The notes below the pieces were generated by a model. The model was not told the DNA's origin. It ran no database searches and saw nothing but the letters and a program-made list of their open reading frames with translations. The position numbers and the translations under genes are program-made. Shown here piece by piece: positions 4,836-5,714 of a DNA stretch of 5,714 nt. Numbering within the stretch: position 1 is the stretch's first letter; each line of letters starts with the position of its first letter. The stretch is from DASYRM01 sp035646375. GTDB lineage: Bacteria; Acidobacteriota; Vicinamibacteria; Vicinamibacterales; UBA2999. The stretch covers positions 1 to 5,714 of the forward strand of contig DASRPM010000179.1 of the NCBI GenBank assembly GCA_035646375.1, given 5' to 3'.

Positions 4836-5714
4836 ATGAAGGCTTCGACCCTCGCCAACGGCGCGGCGTCCCGCGCCTCTGGAGCGAAGTCGCCTACCAC
4901 CGGGGACGCCGGCTTCTCCTCCGACGACCTGCTCGCGGCGTATCGCACGATGCTCCTGTCGCGGAAGATCGACGACAAGGAGGTCCAGCTCAGGAACGGC
5001 GGCAAGATCTTCTTCCAGATCAGCGGCGCCGGGCACGAAGCGGTGCTCGTGGCGGCCGGCCTGCAGCTGCGTCCGGGCTACGACTGGTTCTTCCCCTACT
5101 ATCGCGACCGGGCCCTGTGCCTCGCGCTCGGCGTCACGCCGCGCGACATGTTCCTGGCTGCCGCCGGCGCCGCCGACGACCCCGCCAACGGCGGACGTCA
5201 GATGCCGTCGCACTGGAGCAGCCGCCCGCTGAACATCCCGTCGCAGAGCAGCTGTGTCGGCACGCACTGCCTGCACGGCGTCGGCTGCGCCGAGGCCGGT
5301 CTCATCTACAGCCGCGTCGCCGACATCGAATCGCGCGAGACCCGCTATCACGCGGACCAGGTGACCTACGTGTCGATTGGCGAGGGCGGCACGAGCGAAG
5401 GCGAGTTCTGGGAGTCGCTCAACACCGCGTGCAACGCCAAGGCGCCGGTGCTGTTCCTGGTCGAGGACAACGGCTACGCCATCTCGGTGCCAGTGGAAGC
5501 GCAGACGCCCGGCGGCGACATCTCGCGCCTCGTGAGCAGCTTTCCCGGCCTGCTCGTTCACCAATGCGACGGCACCGATTACATCGCGTCGTATCGCGCG
5601 CTCGAAGAGGCGATCGGGCACATCCGGGCCGGCAAGGGTCCAGCCCTCGTCCACGCCACGGTCACGCGGCCCTACTCGCACTCGCATTCCGACGATGAAC
5701 GGCTGTACAAGCCG
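4836..5714 (+). CDS. 2-oxoacid dehydrogenase E1 component, thiamine-dependent (3' partial)
   Basis: The frame is open from ATG 4836 to the window end, giving 293 residues with no stop. It is the alpha-type half of an E1 that decarboxylates a 2-oxoacid with thiamine diphosphate and passes the acyl group to the E2 lipoyl domain (pyruvate or branched-chain type). After a 30-residue Ala/Ser-rich leader come LLSRKIDDKE (40-49), FFQISGAGHEA (59-69), FPYYRDRALCLALGV (86-100) and GGRQMPSHW (119-127). The diphosphate-Mg motif is GEG (182-184) followed by GTSEGEFWESLN and N212 in VEDNGYAIS, 28 residues on. RPYSHSHSDDE (278-288) corresponds to the conserved phosphorylation-loop region. GEG replaces the usual GDG; I recall the same change in related bacterial E1s. 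The features resemble fused alpha/beta E1 proteins of about 650-700 residues, but the beta half would lie outside the window. The substrate cannot be fixed from this half. Confidence 0.93.
   Translation, partial: MKASTLANGAASRASGAKSPTTGDAGFSSDDLLAAYRTMLLSRKIDDKEVQLRNGGKIFFQISGAGHEAVLVAAGLQLRPGYDWFFPYYRDRALCLALGVTPRDMFLAAAGAADDPANGGRQMPSHWSSRPLNIPSQSSCVGTHCLHGVGCAEAGLIYSRVADIESRETRYHADQVTYVSIGEGGTSEGEFWESLNTACNAKAPVLFLVEDNGYAISVPVEAQTPGGDISRLVSSFPGLLVHQCDGTDYIASYRALEEAIGHIRAGKGPALVHATVTRPYSHSHSDDERLYKP

Noticed and set aside
4740..5687. A 315-codon minus-strand frame opposite the E1 gene
   Set aside because: The E1 reading on the + strand has family motifs along its length, while this antisense frame has only compositional bias and would also cover the divergent promoter region.

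Overview
The window is high-GC, densely coded bacterial chromosome. The protein types suggest an Acidobacteriota-like organism, possibly of the Vicinamibacteria. The main pointers are the form of the E1 dehydrogenase, a decayed secreted-protein remnant, and the short palindromic intergenic repeats. This assignment is inference from family resemblance, not a measurement. No rRNA, tRNA, CRISPR array, insertion sequence or phage gene is visible.

Left part (1-2989, all + strand). The window opens with the last 44 codons of an unidentified protein. After 6 bp comes a GatB/YqeY-domain protein, whose 3' end overlaps by 11 bp a TTG-started murJ, the lipid II flippase of peptidoglycan synthesis. These look like one transcription unit. 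A 72-bp gap holding a small hairpin separates murJ from a rhomboid intramembrane serine protease with a complete catalytic dyad.

Middle part (2990-3399). This 410-bp stretch has no intact gene. It holds a palindrome built of seven-base units (TAGCYGG-like). Abutting it is a minus-strand pseudogene: the N-terminal part of a secreted protein with a lost start codon, two single-base frameshifts and a 3' truncation exactly at the repeat. A possible promoter for the next + strand gene overlaps the old start of this pseudogene.

Right part (3400-5714). An exported beta-propeller protein (+) converges on a small KdgF-like cupin (-), with a GC-rich 8-bp hairpin filling the gap between them. The cupin is divergent from the start of a thiamine-diphosphate-dependent 2-oxoacid dehydrogenase E1 (+), which runs off the window and is probably the first part of a fused alpha/beta E1. 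Both the propeller and the E1 have a -10-like hexamer 9-10 nt before the ATG and no Shine-Dalgarno sequence, so they may be transcribed with almost no leader.

The genes are mostly housekeeping and metabolic. I see no convincing multi-gene novel system. The items most worth a second look are the heptad palindrome with its truncated pseudogene, the near-leaderless promoters and the catalytic-residue match of the cupin to KdgF.
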